Shown here: piece by piece, positions 1 to 11,632 of the stretch
Layout of the letters: the number at the start of each line of letters is the position of its first letter
How positions within the stretch are numbered: position 1 is the first letter of the stretch
The notes under the pieces: model-generated
The model's database searches: none
What the model saw: only the letters and a program-made list of their open reading frames with translations
What the model was told of the DNA's origin: nothing
DNA from: Diphasiastrum complanatum
Lineage: Eukaryota; Streptophyta; Lycopodiopsida; Lycopodiales; Lycopodiaceae
Direction of reading: 5' to 3'
DNA length: 64,000 nt
Assembly (NCBI GenBank): GCA_029204225.1
Contig: CM055096.1
Span: 77,176,828-77,240,827, forward strand
Translations under genes and position numbers: made by a program

Positions 1-785
1 GTGAATGAAATGATTCCTCCATGTTTCAAACTTTGAACGAAAAATTACAGCAACCAAACAATAAATGTGAGTGATGACCATTTGCTTGCTTGTCTCCTCC
101 AACTTTGTCCTTTCTTGATATGTCTCCACCATAAAACTCCACGAATGAGCCTCCATCTCCATCTTGGCACAAGATATCATCAAAACTTGATGACTTGGCC
201 ATGAATGAGTGACATAATGAACCTCCATTAGCTTCATTTCCATCAGCAAAAGCAGCCAAGAATGCTAGTACAACTCCAACAATAAGATATTGCAAGACAA
301 TGTAGCTAGTTTGTCCATATCTTGACAATTTGCACACATTCACATGAAATAGCTCAAACATGAGATAGAACACGTAAAGTAAACTTGAACAACACTTCAT
401 TGCTGCTTCTTTGATCTTATTTGATTCTTCAACAAGCTGCAAAAACAGATCCATAACATCTTAGCCAATTACCTCTCCTTTGATGCTCTTGACTAGCTCC
501 AAATTGCCAACTTCCTTTTTGCCTTGTTGAAGCCCTTTGAGACCAACCTCTTGATCTTCCTCTTGACCATCAAAGTCATTGAGCAAACTTTTTTTTCCAG
601 ATCCATTACTTGCTTTTCCAAAATGAAAACCATGAGAACCAATATCCACTTGCATAGCATCATCTACACAAGAAAAATTCTCCAAAACATGTGAGTAAAG
701 CAAAGTGAGTCGCTTCCACTTGCTTACCTTTCTTTTGATCATCAAAGATATCAAAGATATGAATATCTTCAGACCTGAACCTCTG
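1..785 (-). pseudogene. 3' remainder of degenerate Copia-like element B
   Basis: Read on the minus strand, this stretch follows the RT-like ORF at 786-1776 and carries two shorter open frames (461-802 and 26-454). Neither shows a motif I can name. By position it should hold the RNase H part and 3' end of a Copia element, but the usual RNase H signatures, such as the AEY block or an H-ARTKHIE block, are absent. I infer that it belongs to B only from adjacency and strand. No LTR or polypurine tract is visible before the window edge. Confidence 0.3.
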
Positions 786-1776
786 TTAATACTCCCTCTC
801 AAACATATGATCTAGATCCAACAAGATCTCATCAATGCTTGATCTCGAATTTCCACAAAGGTTAGTGAAAACAATGTCACCATCATAAATCAAAAGATAG
901 ATTCCAAACTTTCCATCCAACATGAAGTAGAGTAGGTGAAGATGAGCATCAAACCTAAGAATTCCAGCCCTCTTGAGTCCATAACAAACCTCAATAAGCT
1001 CACCAATGAGATCTCCCTTGCCTTGAAGAAATTGCCTCTCGATTTGTTCCATGTAGTCTTCTCCAACCAACCTTTTGTCATCTCGATCATGAGTGATCAA
1101 TTCACAATCATAGAATCCTTTGAGTTGATGAAGAGATGTGAGATCCATGCCTTGGATCTTCCCAAGAAACAATCTTCCATTGCTCTTTCCTTCATAAGAC
1201 TCCCTCTTAATGATTGCATCATAAGAAGTAGGAACCTCAAAAACATTAGAAGCCATGAAAAAAATGATTAGTACCTTCAACATAAGAATGATTGAAGTAC
1301 TCTCTTTTTTCAAACAAGAACTTCTACTCAATGTTTTAGGTAATGACTCATATGATAATGATTCTTCCTCACTATCATTCTCAATTACATCTTTCAAAGT
1401 ACATCCTACTTTGAACTCTTGACTTGTGACTATCTCCCCCACCAAGTCTCTTGATAGAACCATTTGATATACTCTCTTTATGAAGACATGTGACTCCACT
1501 TGCTGCAAAAATGACTTTCTTGGACTCATCACAAAAGAATGTAGAAGAACCACCTCCTTCATGAATGCACCTAGCAACATCTTTTGACATATGATCAAAG
1601 AAATCATTAACAACAATCTTTTCCAAGGAAAAACCTTCACTTCCATTGATGAAGTTAGCTCTTTCCTTACCTTTTGCATGCTTGCACTTTCCATGAAGAA
1701 CCATTGAAACACCATCATTATCCTCAAGACTAGCCAAGTTAGCACAAAGATGAACATCTCCAAGAAGCATATTAGA
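786..1776 (-). pseudogene. Copia RT-like ORF with altered catalytic motif (element B)
   Basis: A 325-aa open frame covers 786-1763; a second frame runs into the LTR at 1777. The C-terminal 100 residues follow the layout of the Copia RT palm: a YMEQ block, then VCYGLKRA in the place of LYGLKQAP, then LLIYDGDIVFTN where Copia has LLYVDDxxxTG. The catalytic YVDD thus reads YDGD, so reverse transcription should not be possible. The N-terminal half is not recognisable. The frame is long and open although its motifs are lost, as also seen at 15497-17376 and 54449-55660. It probably continues the gag-protease piece at 7712-8629, with element A inserted between them; this link is inferred. Confidence 0.45.
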
Positions 1777-2027
1777 GTTAAGAAAACAGTTTAAACACCC
1801 GACCGAATCAATCACCACAGCACAACATCAAGTGCAACAAGACAAGACAACCGAATAGCTCACCTCAAACTGTATATTCAACTGATAAGTAATTACAAAG
1901 ATAAAATTGCTTAAAAAGCACTCAAAGGGCTCGTAAAAGAAAGACGGCCTGATAATTCTAGAACTAAGCACACGTGGTGCCGTCGAAATAAGAAAGCACT
2001 ATATAAGTTGATCATTGCTATTTTAAC
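1777..2027 (-). repeat. 3' LTR of element A
   Basis: This copy matches 7424-7674 over its whole length with few differences. Its element-proximal edge abuts a purine-rich tract on the minus strand (2029-2039, TTGAGGGAGAG), the expected plus-strand primer. The LTR is short for Copia and has no canonical TG/CA ends. Confidence 0.8.
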
Positions 2028-2111
2028 TCTCTCCCTCAATGATCAACGTCTCTCTTTATTTTAGAGTTTACTCTATTCATGGAACATACCTCCATGACAA
2101 GTAAAGGCTTT

Positions 2112-3752
2112 TTACATAACCAGATCTAAGCCAAGTTTGGCTCTAAAAGTCTCAAACTTTTCTTTACTTAAAGCTTTCGTAAATATATCAGCAACTTGTA
2201 ACAACGTAGAATAGTGTACAATACTTATATCTTCAGATTGTAGTTTCTCATGCACAAAGTGATATTTTACCTCAATATGTTTTGTCCTTGCATGAAAGAC
2301 ATGATTCTTAGCCAATTGTATTCCACTTTGACTGTCACATAAAAAAAACAGTAGGATTTACTTACTTCATGCCAATCTCACATAACAATTTTCATAGCCA
2401 AACAGATTCCTGGGTAGCAGAACTTAACGCTTTATATTAGGCTTCTATAGAAGAAAGAGAAATAGTATCTTGTTTCTTGCTAGACCATGAAAAACAACCG
2501 CTACCAAAATTGAAGGCATAACCTGTTGTTGACTTTCTATCATCTATACTTTCTGCCCAATCAACGTCAACATAACCCTGCAACTTAGGTAAAACATTTT
2601 TTCTTTTGTAGATTAAGCCAAGGTTAGGTGTACCTTTCACATACCTCAAATCTTTTTTGCAGCTTTCCAATGGTCCATAGTGGGTGATGACATGAATTGG
2701 CTAATCAAACTTACAGCATAGCAATATCAGGACGTGTAGTCGTAAGATATATCAAACTCCCAACTAGCTGACAAAATAGAGTAGCATCAACATGTGCACT
2801 ATCATAGATACGAGATAATTTTTTACCAGCTTCGCAAGGGATGATGGAAGGTTTGCACTCTGTCATGTGAAATCTCTCCAATATCTCGCCCACATACTTG
2901 TTTTGACATAACCTGATATCACTGCCAGTTTGCCATACTTCGACACCCAAGCAGTAGTGCATAAGATCTAAATTTGTCATCTCAAACTGCTTGCATAAGT
3001 TGGTTTTGATAGAACGAGTGAGATTCTCATCATTGCCCGTGATAATAATATCATCAACGTAAAGTACAATCAAGGCAATGTTATCTTCGTTTATAGGAAC
3101 ATAAAGATTTTGATCCGAATTTGTTCTTACAAACCCATGAGAAAGAAAGTAATTGTCAATGCATCCATACCATGCGCGTGGCGCTTGCTTAAGGCCATAA
3201 AGTGCTTTGCGTAGTTTACATACCTTATGTTCTTGCCCTTTTGCCATGAAGCCCTACGGTTGGACCATGTAAACTTCTTCCTCTAAGTCACCATTCAAAA
3301 ATGCCGAATTTGATGGATCTTTCACCCAAAATGAGATGCTAGGGCAATGATAAGGCATAGCGTAGTCCACTTAGCCACTAGAGCAAATGTCTCTTCATAG
3401 TCAATTCCTTACCCTTCACTACTAGGCGTGCCTTATGCTTTGTTATCGTGCCATCCACATGAATCTTTGTTCTAAACACCCATTTGTTGTCAATGGGTTT
3501 CTTTCCAAGTGGTAGATCAACCAACTCCCATGTATCATGCTTGTGGATGGATTCTATCTCCTCTTCCATTGCCCCTTGCCACTCTTTGTGATTTTTTGCC
3601 TCATCAAAGGTTGATGGCTCTCGACACTTCAAAATGTCACTCATTAGGGCATAGTTCAGATGATAACGATCAGGAGACTTCCTTTTCCGCGTTGATCTTC
3701 TCACTTCTCCTTGTGTGCTAGATCCTAGTTGATTTAGCTTTGCGTCCTTCAT
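2112..3752 (-). pseudogene. Copia RT and RNase H of element A
   Basis: Four open segments on the minus strand make one broken RT-RNase H region. 3378-3752 has the RT start (WELVDLPLGKKPI, KHKARLVVKG). 2711-3247 has LYGLKQAPRAWY and an intact LYVDDIIITGN catalytic motif. 2437-2670 has the start of RNase H (SWSSKKQDTISLSSIEA). 2112-2315 has the end (HARTKHIEVKYHFV, VADIFTKALSK). The segments lie in different frames with stops between them, so no enzyme can be made. RT and RNase H would copy the element RNA into DNA. Confidence 0.85.
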
Positions 3753-3854
3753 GATCTTATCATACCATTTTGGTATCTTAGATTCAGGTGATACACTTCC
3801 AAGGAGTGTCTAAGTAATGTCTCTTACTTCCAACTGGTTTCTCCTTTATTGCTC

Positions 3855-4895
3855 CTATTGACAAGTACCTCCCCCTAGGCTCTTGAATGGGTGGTGTCCT
3901 TTCATACTCGCCCTCTTGACTCTCATCTTCACGTGCATCATCTTGTGGAGCGTCTTCTTCATCTTCTTCTTCAAAATTGTGGAAAGTCTTTTCATGCTTT
4001 TACCACTTGCATGGTCTTCATCTTCGTATCTATGCGTCTCATCAAAGATCACATCTTTACTTATGTGAATCTTGTTCATTAGAGGATCAGAACACATGTA
4101 CACCTTCATCCTCTCGTCATAACCGACAAAGATACACTTGATTGCTTTGGCATCAAGTTTCTTTTGCTGTTTCTTTGGCACATGTACATAGGCCTTACAT
4201 CCAATGACACGAAACTTGTCGATTTTTGGCTTTATTCTTGTAAATGCTTCTTCGGGAGTCACATTTGGAACCGCAACTGTAGGACTCCTGTTTTGCAAGA
4301 ACGTTGCCGCACTGCACGCTTCCGACCAAAGTGAATCGGTCAAGCCCATTTGCTTCATCATGGAGCGTGCACTCTCCATAATAGTCATGTTTTTCCTTTC
4401 AGCTACACCAATACTATGCGGCGTGTGTGACTATGTGAATTGTCTTTTGATGCCATGTTCCTTGCAAAAGTCCTCAAAATCATCATTTGTATTTGCCCCC
4501 TCTATCAGATCTTAGCACTTTGATGCGTGCATCTAGTTGGTTCTCTACCAAAGTCTTGAACTCCTTGAAGTGGGCAAAAGCGTCAGATTTCTTCTTCAAG
4601 AAATAAATCCATGTCCTCCTAGAGTAATCATCTATGAAAGTCATAAAATAATATGCTTTCCCCAACGACATGGTCTTCATTGGGCCGCACATGTTGATGT
4701 GAATAAGTTCCAGCGATTTCTTAGCTCTTGCAACTCCACCTTTCTTGAATGTCTCCCTGTGATGCTTTTCCATGACGCATCCTTCACATATTGCATGATG
4801 ATCATCCTGCAATGCCGGTAACCCTATTACCATCTTCAGCTTCGCCATCAATCTCAAGCTCCCATAGTTCAAATGAACAAGTCTTCTATGCCGCA
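3855..4895 (-). pseudogene. Copia integrase of element A
   Basis: The zinc-binding HHCC region is visible around 4700-4890 (LRHRRLVHLNYG, then CEGCVMEKHH). The core follows with FIDDYSRRTWIYFLKKKS and RSDRGGKY. The first catalytic Asp of the DDE triad is Asn here (HINMCGPM against the usual HxDxCGPM). The second Asp and the Glu (GVAERKN) are present. A stop lies just upstream of the Glu block, and the C-terminal part (3855-4388, GYDERMKVY, SKDVIFDE) is a separate frame. Both the lost Asp and the stop argue for a dead enzyme. Confidence 0.85.
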
Positions 4896-5449
4896 ACTCA
4901 GATTGAGATGTTGTTGAGATAGCCAAACCATATTCTCCTGGTCTTGCAGCATCCAATTTATAAAGGCCACAATTACTATCTCTATAACCTTTCGTCACCA
5001 CTTTATGATTGTGCCTCATATCCCTCATAAGGCATCCATCCTTGACAAATTCAACCTTAAGATGTTGATTATACTCCAACAGAAAGAAAACTCTTTTTGA
5101 GTCTAGGAACATAAAGCACATTAGGGATGTTCTCGATTTTACCATCAGGAAACTGCACAAGTACATTGCCCACACCCTGTATTTGGCATTTCTCCCCAGT
5201 GGTTTGAGTGACCTTATCTCCATCATGGATTGGTGAGAATTTCTCAAACCAATCATGTTTCCCGGTCATCTGCCTTGTGGCGCCTAAATCTATGAACCAT
5301 CCGGCACCATCATCAACCTGGGATGCCAATGCCGATGAGAAGACACTTGTCTCGTCATCTTCTCCATCATCTTCTACAATGTTGCCTTGTTGAGTCACTT
5401 TTCTCGTCTTTATGTCCGCTTTCTTCTTGTAACACTCACGTGCCCAATG
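4896..5449 (-). pseudogene. Copia protease region of element A
   Basis: The aspartic protease signature appears near 5260-5300 as FIDLGATRQMTG. In active Copia proteases the catalytic core is D-S/T-G, so the Leu in place of Ser is a damaging change. The downstream IPNVLYVPRLKKSFLSVG block is typical. A frameshift between the frames at 5069-5617 and 4483-5256 splits the domain. The protease would cut the Gag-Pol polyprotein. Confidence 0.75.
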
Positions 5450-6075
5450 ACCCGGTTTGTGGCAATAGTAACATTTGTCTTTCTTCTTCTTTTTCTCTTT
5501 TGATGACGACTCTCCCTCGTCATCCTTAGATTTCTTGGGAATCCTCTTCCATCCTTTCTGCTTGCCTTTAGCAAGCAAGGCTTGATCCTCTTGTGGGGTT
5601 TGCCTTGACTTCACCACTTCGCGACGTGCTCTTCCTGCAACATGATTCTGTGGAAGTTTTCAAAAGTAGGCAATCTCTCCCTCGAAGCAATGCCGCTCAC
5701 AAACATCTGTAGCCCTTCTGAGATACCGCTCATTGTGGTATGTACCAATTCAACGTCCCTAATTGGTTCTCCAATTGCCACAAGTTGATCTCTCAGCTCC
5801 TTTATCCCGGTGAAGAAAGGTCCCACTGATTCACTTTCTTCCATCCTTACTGCGTTCAATCTCGACTTCAAGAACATGGCCCGAGCTGGATTGCAAGTTT
5901 GAAATTGCATTCTCAAAGCTTTCCAAGCTCCCTTAGCCGTCGTGGCATCACTTATATGAGCGATCACATGGTCTTTCACTGAAAGATTGATCAAGGACAA
6001 TGCTCTCTGCGCCTTTTTATCAAAGGCCCTCATATTACCTGGAGTGGTATTTGGCCGGACTTCAATAACTGCCAC
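5431..6075 (-). pseudogene. Copia gag (capsid and zinc knuckle) of element A
   Basis: The frame at 5611-6075 is a capsid-type Gag (AKGAWKALRMQFQT, ELRDQLVAIGEP, FENFHRIMLQEE), as in the plant UBN2/Retrotran_gag families. After a frameshift near 5611-5617 a lysine-rich linker leads to the CCHC knuckle CYYCHKPGHWAREC. Gag forms the virus-like particle and the knuckle binds RNA. Gag is the best preserved part of element A, but a stop or frameshift separates capsid from nucleocapsid. Confidence 0.8.
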
Positions 6076-7410
6076 GATCTCTCATAACTCTTTCTCCACC
6101 AAAATGCTCTTCATTTTGAATTTCTAGATGTTGTAGTTAGAAGCCCCATCAAGTTTGCTTGCATCGTCCAAAATTGCCTCATTGATGTTTGCCATTTCCA
6201 AACTGCTTGAAACTCCACTATAGACTATAAAGTGTATGCCGAAGCCAACCGTGATGTCAGAAAATAAAAATAATGACCTACAATTTTTGGCTTACCAGGC
6301 CACCCGCTGCTCTTTCGCCAAATTGAAAGCCAAACTGGCGTTGCTTTCCGAAATGCTTCTCGTCACCAACTCCCAGCTCCTTGCCCAATGGAATGGTGAA
6401 ATTACTCTTGGCGCATTTTGAACACTTTCTCTGCGGCAATCACTCTGTTCTGGTGTACCGTACTTGCAGGTACAGTCAGAGTGCCCTTTGTTTGGAGGCT
6501 ATAGCCTTTCATTTGGCCAAAATAGGCTAAAGGAGGTGAAAATAAGGGCAATTTGGGTTTTTGAACTGTTTCTTCAGTGTGAAGAAACTTCACCTTTCAA
6601 AAAACTTGGGACCCAACAATTTTTTCACTTTGAAAATTTTTAATGAAAAGAAGGGTGCCTTTGCCCTTCAATTCTTCAAAACCCTTTTAAAGCCTATCTG
6701 AGGGTGGTCCTCCATCCTGTGGCCCACGTTTCTCCCTGAGAACTTCATCTTGGCCATTGATTTTATTGGAGGCTTATTTGAAGGTTGCTAATAGTCTTGA
6801 GCGCCGAAGGTAGCTCTTCCAGACGCTAAACACCTCCACGCACTACGGCTTCTCTCCGATTCACTACGCGCGAGCCTCCATGCGACCTCTCCTCTCTCCA
6901 CGGCTATGGAGCTTACAAAGGGTTTAGGAAAAAACCCACGACCAACTTTTCAAGCTTTCCTCCAGCTCTCCACAGCAGTCAGCGGCTGTCTAGACCCTCT
7001 TCAAGCTTTTACAGCATTGAAAAACCTTGTAAATGGAGAAAGATCTTCAATTTTTCCTTCTGAAACCCCAGCCATGAAAGAAGAAAGACTTCTTGAGCTA
7101 TGCTCAGGTTTTCTCTGAGCCACTTTTTGCAGCCTTCTACTGCACTCAGGTTGCCCTACAGTCAGCCATCACCTGCCTCAAACATATCTTCAATTGGCTT
7201 CAAATTGAATCCACAGTAGGCAACCTTTGTACGGAGTATAATGCTTCTGTTTAGCTTCTCGTTTCAGCCAACAATCCCCTACCTCTGAATCTTCTTACAG
7301 TTTTGAGCTATTCCACGAATCTCCACAGACTCGATTTTGTGCTTCCTAGCCAACAAACCGTCATGAATTCGCAGCTCTCTGTTCTTGTCCGATGATTCTA
7401 GCCACCAAGG
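6076..7410 (-). other. Long 5' leader of element A, no gene
   Basis: This lies between the primer-binding site and gag of element A. Short open frames exist on both strands (for example + 6906-7118 and - 6402-6593) but none resembles a known protein. At about 1.3 kb it is longer than the leader of most Copia elements. It could include a captured host segment; I see no proof. Confidence 0.6.
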
Positions 7411-7422
7411 GCTCTGATACCA
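7411..7422 (-). promoter_or_regulatory. Primer-binding site of element A
   Basis: On the minus strand this reads TGGTATCAGAGC, complementary to the 3' end of plant initiator tRNA-Met, the usual primer for Copia. It sits one base inside the right LTR, which fixes the orientation and the LTR edge. Confidence 0.85.
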
Positions 7423-7423
7423 A

Positions 7424-7674
7424 GTTAAGAAAACAATTTAAACACCCAACCGAATCAATCACCATAACACAACATCAAGTGCAACAAGACAAGACAACCG
7501 AATAGCTCACCTCAAACTGTATATTCAACTGATAAGTAAGTACAAAGATAAAGTTGCTCAAAAAGCACTCAAAGGGCTCGTAAAAGAAAGACGGACCGAT
7601 AATTCTAGAACTAAGCACATGTGGTGCCGTCGAAATAAGAAAGCACTGTATAAGTCGATCATTGCTATTTTAAC
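7424..7674 (-). repeat. 5' LTR of element A
   Basis: Direct repeat of 1777-2027 with roughly a dozen differences by eye. It should carry the element's promoter and RNA start. It abuts the primer-binding site at 7411-7422. Confidence 0.8.
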
Positions 7675-7711
7675 TATCAGATCTCGACCTAGATCTAGCA
7701 TAAGGAAGCTT

Positions 7712-8629
7712 TTAAGACTTTGCATAAGATCCACCAATCTTATTGATGCTAAAAGGTAACTTTTGAAAGTTGAGACCAATCTCCTTTTCCATTCCATGCT
7801 TTTTATTAACCATAACAAAAGCATCAAGCTTGAAAAGTCTACCTTGTCTATTGCCCCTAGCAACCAAGATTTCTTCCTTTGTAATGAAACAAGCATCCCC
7901 ACCAAACTTTACCATGTATCCGTTCTCTATCATTTGACCAACACTTAGCAATATCTTTGAAAGTGAAGGAATGTAAAGAACACCATCAAGTCTTGCTTTT
8001 CTATTAGTAAAGAGACAAATAGGAATTGAACCAATACCTTCAATCACACACTCACCACCATTGGCCATGTGAATTGCTTTCTTGGCTCCATCATAAGAGA
8101 CCAAAGAAGTAAAGAACTCCTTGTGACTAGTCATGTGTGAACTAGCTCCACTATCAATCCACCATGAATCTTTGTCACCTTCACTTGATATTGGACTTGA
8201 AGAACACATCAAAAGAGAATCATCACCACCTAGATCCTCATCATTAGTAGTAAAGTTGATTTGCTTGCTACCTTCATCTCTTTGCTTCTTCAAACATTCA
8301 TTAGCAAAATGCCCTTTGATTCCACAATAAAAGTATTTTAACTTAGACTTATCTTTCTTTTTGCCAAAAGAAGAAGTCTCATGTTGATCTTGCCCTTTAG
8401 ACCACTTGCCTTTGCCTTTGCCCTTGAACTTGCCTTTGATGAACATAGCCTCCTCTTTATAATGAGATGTCGATGTAGATCCACCTCCTCTTGATTGAAG
8501 CCTATACTCCTCATTCACCAAAATCTCTTGCAAATCCACAATACTTGGCAAAGTCTTTCCAAGATCCAAGAAGAGGATCTTCACACACCAAAATCTAAAA
8601 AGAGCCAAGAAGAATGTCAAGCAACCCAC
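7712..8629 (-). pseudogene. Copia gag-protease fragment of element B
   Basis: A 305-aa open frame. The N-terminal half has the Gag end (EILVNEEYRLQSRGG) and a Lys/Gly-rich stretch. The zinc knuckle follows with its first Cys changed to Tyr (YFYCGIKGHFANEC). The protease signature WWIDSGASSHMT is intact, followed by VLYIPSLSKILLSVGQ. The frame ends where element A is inserted. The closest relative in the window is element E at 50290-51438, which shares the EEYRLQ and knuckle blocks. Capsid sequence is missing upstream. Confidence 0.8.
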
Positions 8630-9539
8630 CCCTCATCGAAGCCATTCCATTTTCAGATCCAAAGCCAAAATTGACGACCTTAGTAGGCATACTGATCTAC
8701 CTTGTACCAGATCGGCGAGTTATAAGTTTATTACTCGTCTCTCTATTACTCATGCTCAGTATAACTCACCATCTTCTCCTCATTACTCGTCACTTTCATA
8801 GATCTTTCTGATCATCAATTAGGACAAGTAGACAGCTCAATGAGTTATAAGCCTATTACTTGCCCTGTATAACTCGCCATCAGAGAAAATCTAACTTTTT
8901 AAGATCTTTTGACAATGTAGTGTTGGTTAGGCACCGATTGAAATATCTTAACAGGTCTTGCGAGCTGTCATTTTCGTAGGCTCTACATGCTTGGGTGTAG
9001 ATTTGTAGGAATCATCGCGGATCTCCCCTTGTCATCAAACCTCGGAAGGTTGATCTTAGAAAAGTTCTGGATTGCGTGGGGTACAAACAACCTATGATTG
9101 TCCATGGGGGTGGATCTATGTCAACGGGTTCAAGTAATATTTCGATCGGTACGTTGACGAATTCCTTGAGTTCAGAAAGATCCAGGGTGGATAATCTCCT
9201 ACCAGATCTCAGATGCATACAACAGAACGGAAAATAAGACTATTTTTGGTATTTTTGTTCTGTATGTTTTAAGTCTTTTTCTCGTTATTTTTCCTCAAAT
9301 AATTTTTGTAGATCTTTTCAGCGTATGGGTGATCAGATGATGGACTTAATTGATGATTAGACTAATGCGATAATGAACCTTAGATTGGGATCAAAATAAA
9401 AGTCAGATGGATGTGAAGCGGTGTAAATGCAAATCCAAAAGACAAACGAGAAAAATGAAAATAACAGAAAAATACAGATGGGTTCTACTTCAATCTTGAG
9501 CAGAATGAAAGAGATGACTAGAACATCTTACAGGCTGAC
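8630..9539. other. Non-coding stretch with short repeats
   Basis: No convincing gene. GGCGAGTTATA at 8714-8724 and TATAACTCGCC at 8868-8878 form a perfect 11-bp inverted repeat. A 21-bp motif at 8717-8737 recurs with few changes at 8842-8862. A minus frame at 9012-9218 starts MHLRSGRRL, which resembles the start of some Gypsy polyproteins, but nothing further supports it. The stretch may be the LTR or leader of the Gypsy copy downstream. Confidence 0.4.
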
Positions 9540-9720
9540 TTCATCACACGATTCAAAATCACCCACTTCCTTTCCGATCCATTCCTGCAACTTGGACGAA
9601 TCCGTATGGATAAGAAAAACGAGTCCCTGCACAATTTTATTGAACGGATCAAGAGATTGCGTGGTGGATGCGACCTTGATAGCATCACAAACCATAGTGT
9701 CATGGCATGATTACCCAAGA
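9540..9720 (+). pseudogene. Ty3/gypsy gag fragment
   Basis: In the frame beginning near 9540 the sequence reads as a Gypsy capsid core (LGRIRMDKKNESLHNFIERI), the Retrotrans_gag pattern in which a Glu-Ser-Leu block precedes an F-I-x-R helix. Stops follow within 60 codons. It lies just upstream of a Gypsy RT on the same strand and is likely part of the same copy. Confidence 0.5.
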
Positions 9721-9839
9721 GAATCAGTAGCAAATGAAGTGAAGAGACAAATACATATCTTTTCAAGCAGCCTGCGCTGATGCCATTAAGAGAGTCAATG
9801 ATAGTGAGCAATAACCAAAGCCGAAGGACGTATCGCTAG

Positions 9840-10960
9840 ATGTTGTGGTTCACACCATTCCATTGGTTGATGGTGCAAAACCTGCAATTAGTAGGCTGTT
9901 GTACGGATCTAATCCACACTACGCCCAGCTGATCCAAAAAGAACTAAAGAAGCTTCTAGACGTAGGATTCATCTACGAGATGGAACACACTGATCTATCA
10001 TGGTAGTACATAAGAAAAATGAAAAACTTAGAATTTATGTGGACTACAAGAAGCTGATGTCATAACCAACAAGGACCATTTTCCTTTATCATTCACGGAG
10101 ATAATAGCCAGAGCAGAAGCCTATACTTTTCTAGATGGGTTTAGTGGCTATAACCAAGTGCAGATAGTCCTAAAATATCAACACAAACATCCTCCATGGA
10201 GTGGGGAACGTATGCCTATCGAGTGATGCCATTTGGATTGTGCAACGCTCCTAGCACCTTCTAATGAGTGATGAGCCGTGCCTTCAAGGACTTTCTTCGA
10301 AAGTTTCTCAAAAAATTTATGGACGACTTGTGTGTCCACCCCCCTAGAGCCCAAGTTCTAGCTTGCTTAGAGAAAGTGTTCATCCAGTGTTGATTATTCG
10401 ACATATCCCTAAACCCGACCAAATGCCAATTTTTGGTCACGCACAACATAATGCTAGGCCACGTAGTTTCGAGGCATGGTATTGCCATTGACGTCGACAA
10501 GATCTGCGTAATACTTGCTTTGTCTGAGCTAGGAATTGTACGTGAAGTATACACATTTATGGGGCATTGCAATTATTATCGAAGGTTTGTCTTGAATATT
10601 GCTAAGCTAGCCCGTTTGATCTACTGACCATCCAATTCGAATGGACAGTTGAAGCCACTGAGGCTTTCCATAAACTCAAGAAGGCCTTAGTTACTGCACC
10701 AATCCTTCGACCCCCTATATGGACCATAGAATTCCACGTCCATACAGAAGCCTCTAAGTATGCCATAAGGAGTGCTCTGACATAGACTGGGGAGTACAAG
10801 AAGGATTACACAATTTATTTCGCCAGTAGGCAGTTGATTCTCGTGGAAATGAATGACACAACCATCAAATGAGAAGCACTAGCCATGGTATAGAGCGTGA
10901 AAAAATTCTACCATTTTATGCTAGCCAATCCATTTGTCTTCTTCATAGATCATTGATAGA
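9840..10960 (+). pseudogene. Ty3/gypsy reverse transcriptase relic
   Basis: Pieces of Gypsy RT can be followed through many stops and frame changes. They are VVHTIPLVDGAKPAISR with LDVGFIYEMEHTD (about 9840-10000), TYAYRVMPFGLCNAPSTF (about 10205-10260), KKFMDDLCVH in the catalytic Y/F-x-DD position (about 10310-10340), then ISLNPTKCQFLV with LGHVVSRHGI (about 10410-10490) and FMGHCNYYRRF (about 10555-10590). RNase H follows weakly. The copy is badly decayed and stops where a Copia LTR remnant begins at 10953. Confidence 0.75.
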
Positions 10961-11039
10961 TCCATTGATTAAGCAACCAGTAACTCTCTATGATTGTAAA
11001 GTACAATCACTATTGTCCTAAAAACTATAAAATTTATCA
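10953..11039 (+). repeat. Truncated 5' LTR of Copia element C
   Basis: The last 87 bp of the C LTR. It matches 20637-20723 (the end of the 3' LTR) and is followed directly by a primer-binding site. The first 780 bp or so of this LTR are missing, replaced by the Gypsy relic. Confidence 0.75.
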
Positions 11040-11051
11040 TGGTATCATAGC
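11040..11051 (+). promoter_or_regulatory. Primer-binding site of element C
   Basis: TGGTATCATAGC differs by one base from the complement of initiator tRNA-Met (TGGTATCAGAGC) and abuts the LTR end. Confidence 0.7.
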
Positions 11052-11632
11052 TAAGTAAGAGAGTGATTATTGAATCATAAATCTTGTAAAGATCATTGGC
11101 AAAATTTGTTTTTGACCAATACTAGTAAGGGCGAGTTCATCTAGAGTGATAGCTTGAATTTATTTGGATCAAAACGACTTGGAGGTTGTGTATGTACTTT
11201 TCACACGTGTGAAACCGTACAACAACTTTCAATTCAAGTTACTTTGTGTTTGTTGGTCCCAAAATCACAATACTAGTTCATTTTTTGTGCTTTTTGAAGC
11301 ATAGTATTGATCTAGATTCAATCTAGCTAATGCCTATGACAAAATAGAGTTTTGGATCATTGAAGCATTTCTTTTTAGAGTCTAAGATCAGATCTTAGAG
11401 GCTGATTTGTTCAGATCCTTGGTTGAAGTGAAATCTCTAGAAAAGTGTAAAGCAATTTTTTTTTGTGAGAGTGAAAGCTAGGAATTTTTGGCAAGATCTT
11501 TGTGTATCATTCAAGCTTGTGTGCTAGTTTGATAGAGACAAGCCTATAGGCATTCTTGTAAGCTTTAGGCCTTTCATAGATCTTTTAAAATTCAAAAATC
11601 TTTGTGATTTTACGAAGAGCATTTATTCTACA
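11052..11632 (+). other. 5' leader of element C
   Basis: AT-rich leader with no coding frame. It holds one copy of the palindrome CACACGTGTG at 11202-11211, a motif that recurs in Copia LTRs and leaders of this window. Confidence 0.6.

Larger units (their letters stand above)
1777..7674 (-). mobile_element. Full-length but dead Ty1/copia element A
   Basis: Two direct repeats of about 251 bp (1777-2027 and 7424-7674) bound a minus-strand Copia element. Reading leftward from the right repeat, it has a tRNA primer-binding site, a leader of about 1.3 kb, gag with a zinc knuckle, protease, integrase, RT, RNase H, a polypurine tract (2029-2039) and the left LTR. The order PR-IN-RT-RH is the Copia order. 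Every domain carries frameshifts or stops. The LTR ends read GTTAA...TTAAC instead of TG...CA, and I find no matching target duplication, which fits an old insertion. Confidence 0.85.

Noticed and set aside
936-1271. 111-aa plus-strand frame
   Set aside because: Antisense shadow of the Copia RT-like ORF of element B.
6906-7118. 70-aa plus-strand frame in the leader of element A
   Set aside because: No motif, opposite to the element strand, length expected by chance.
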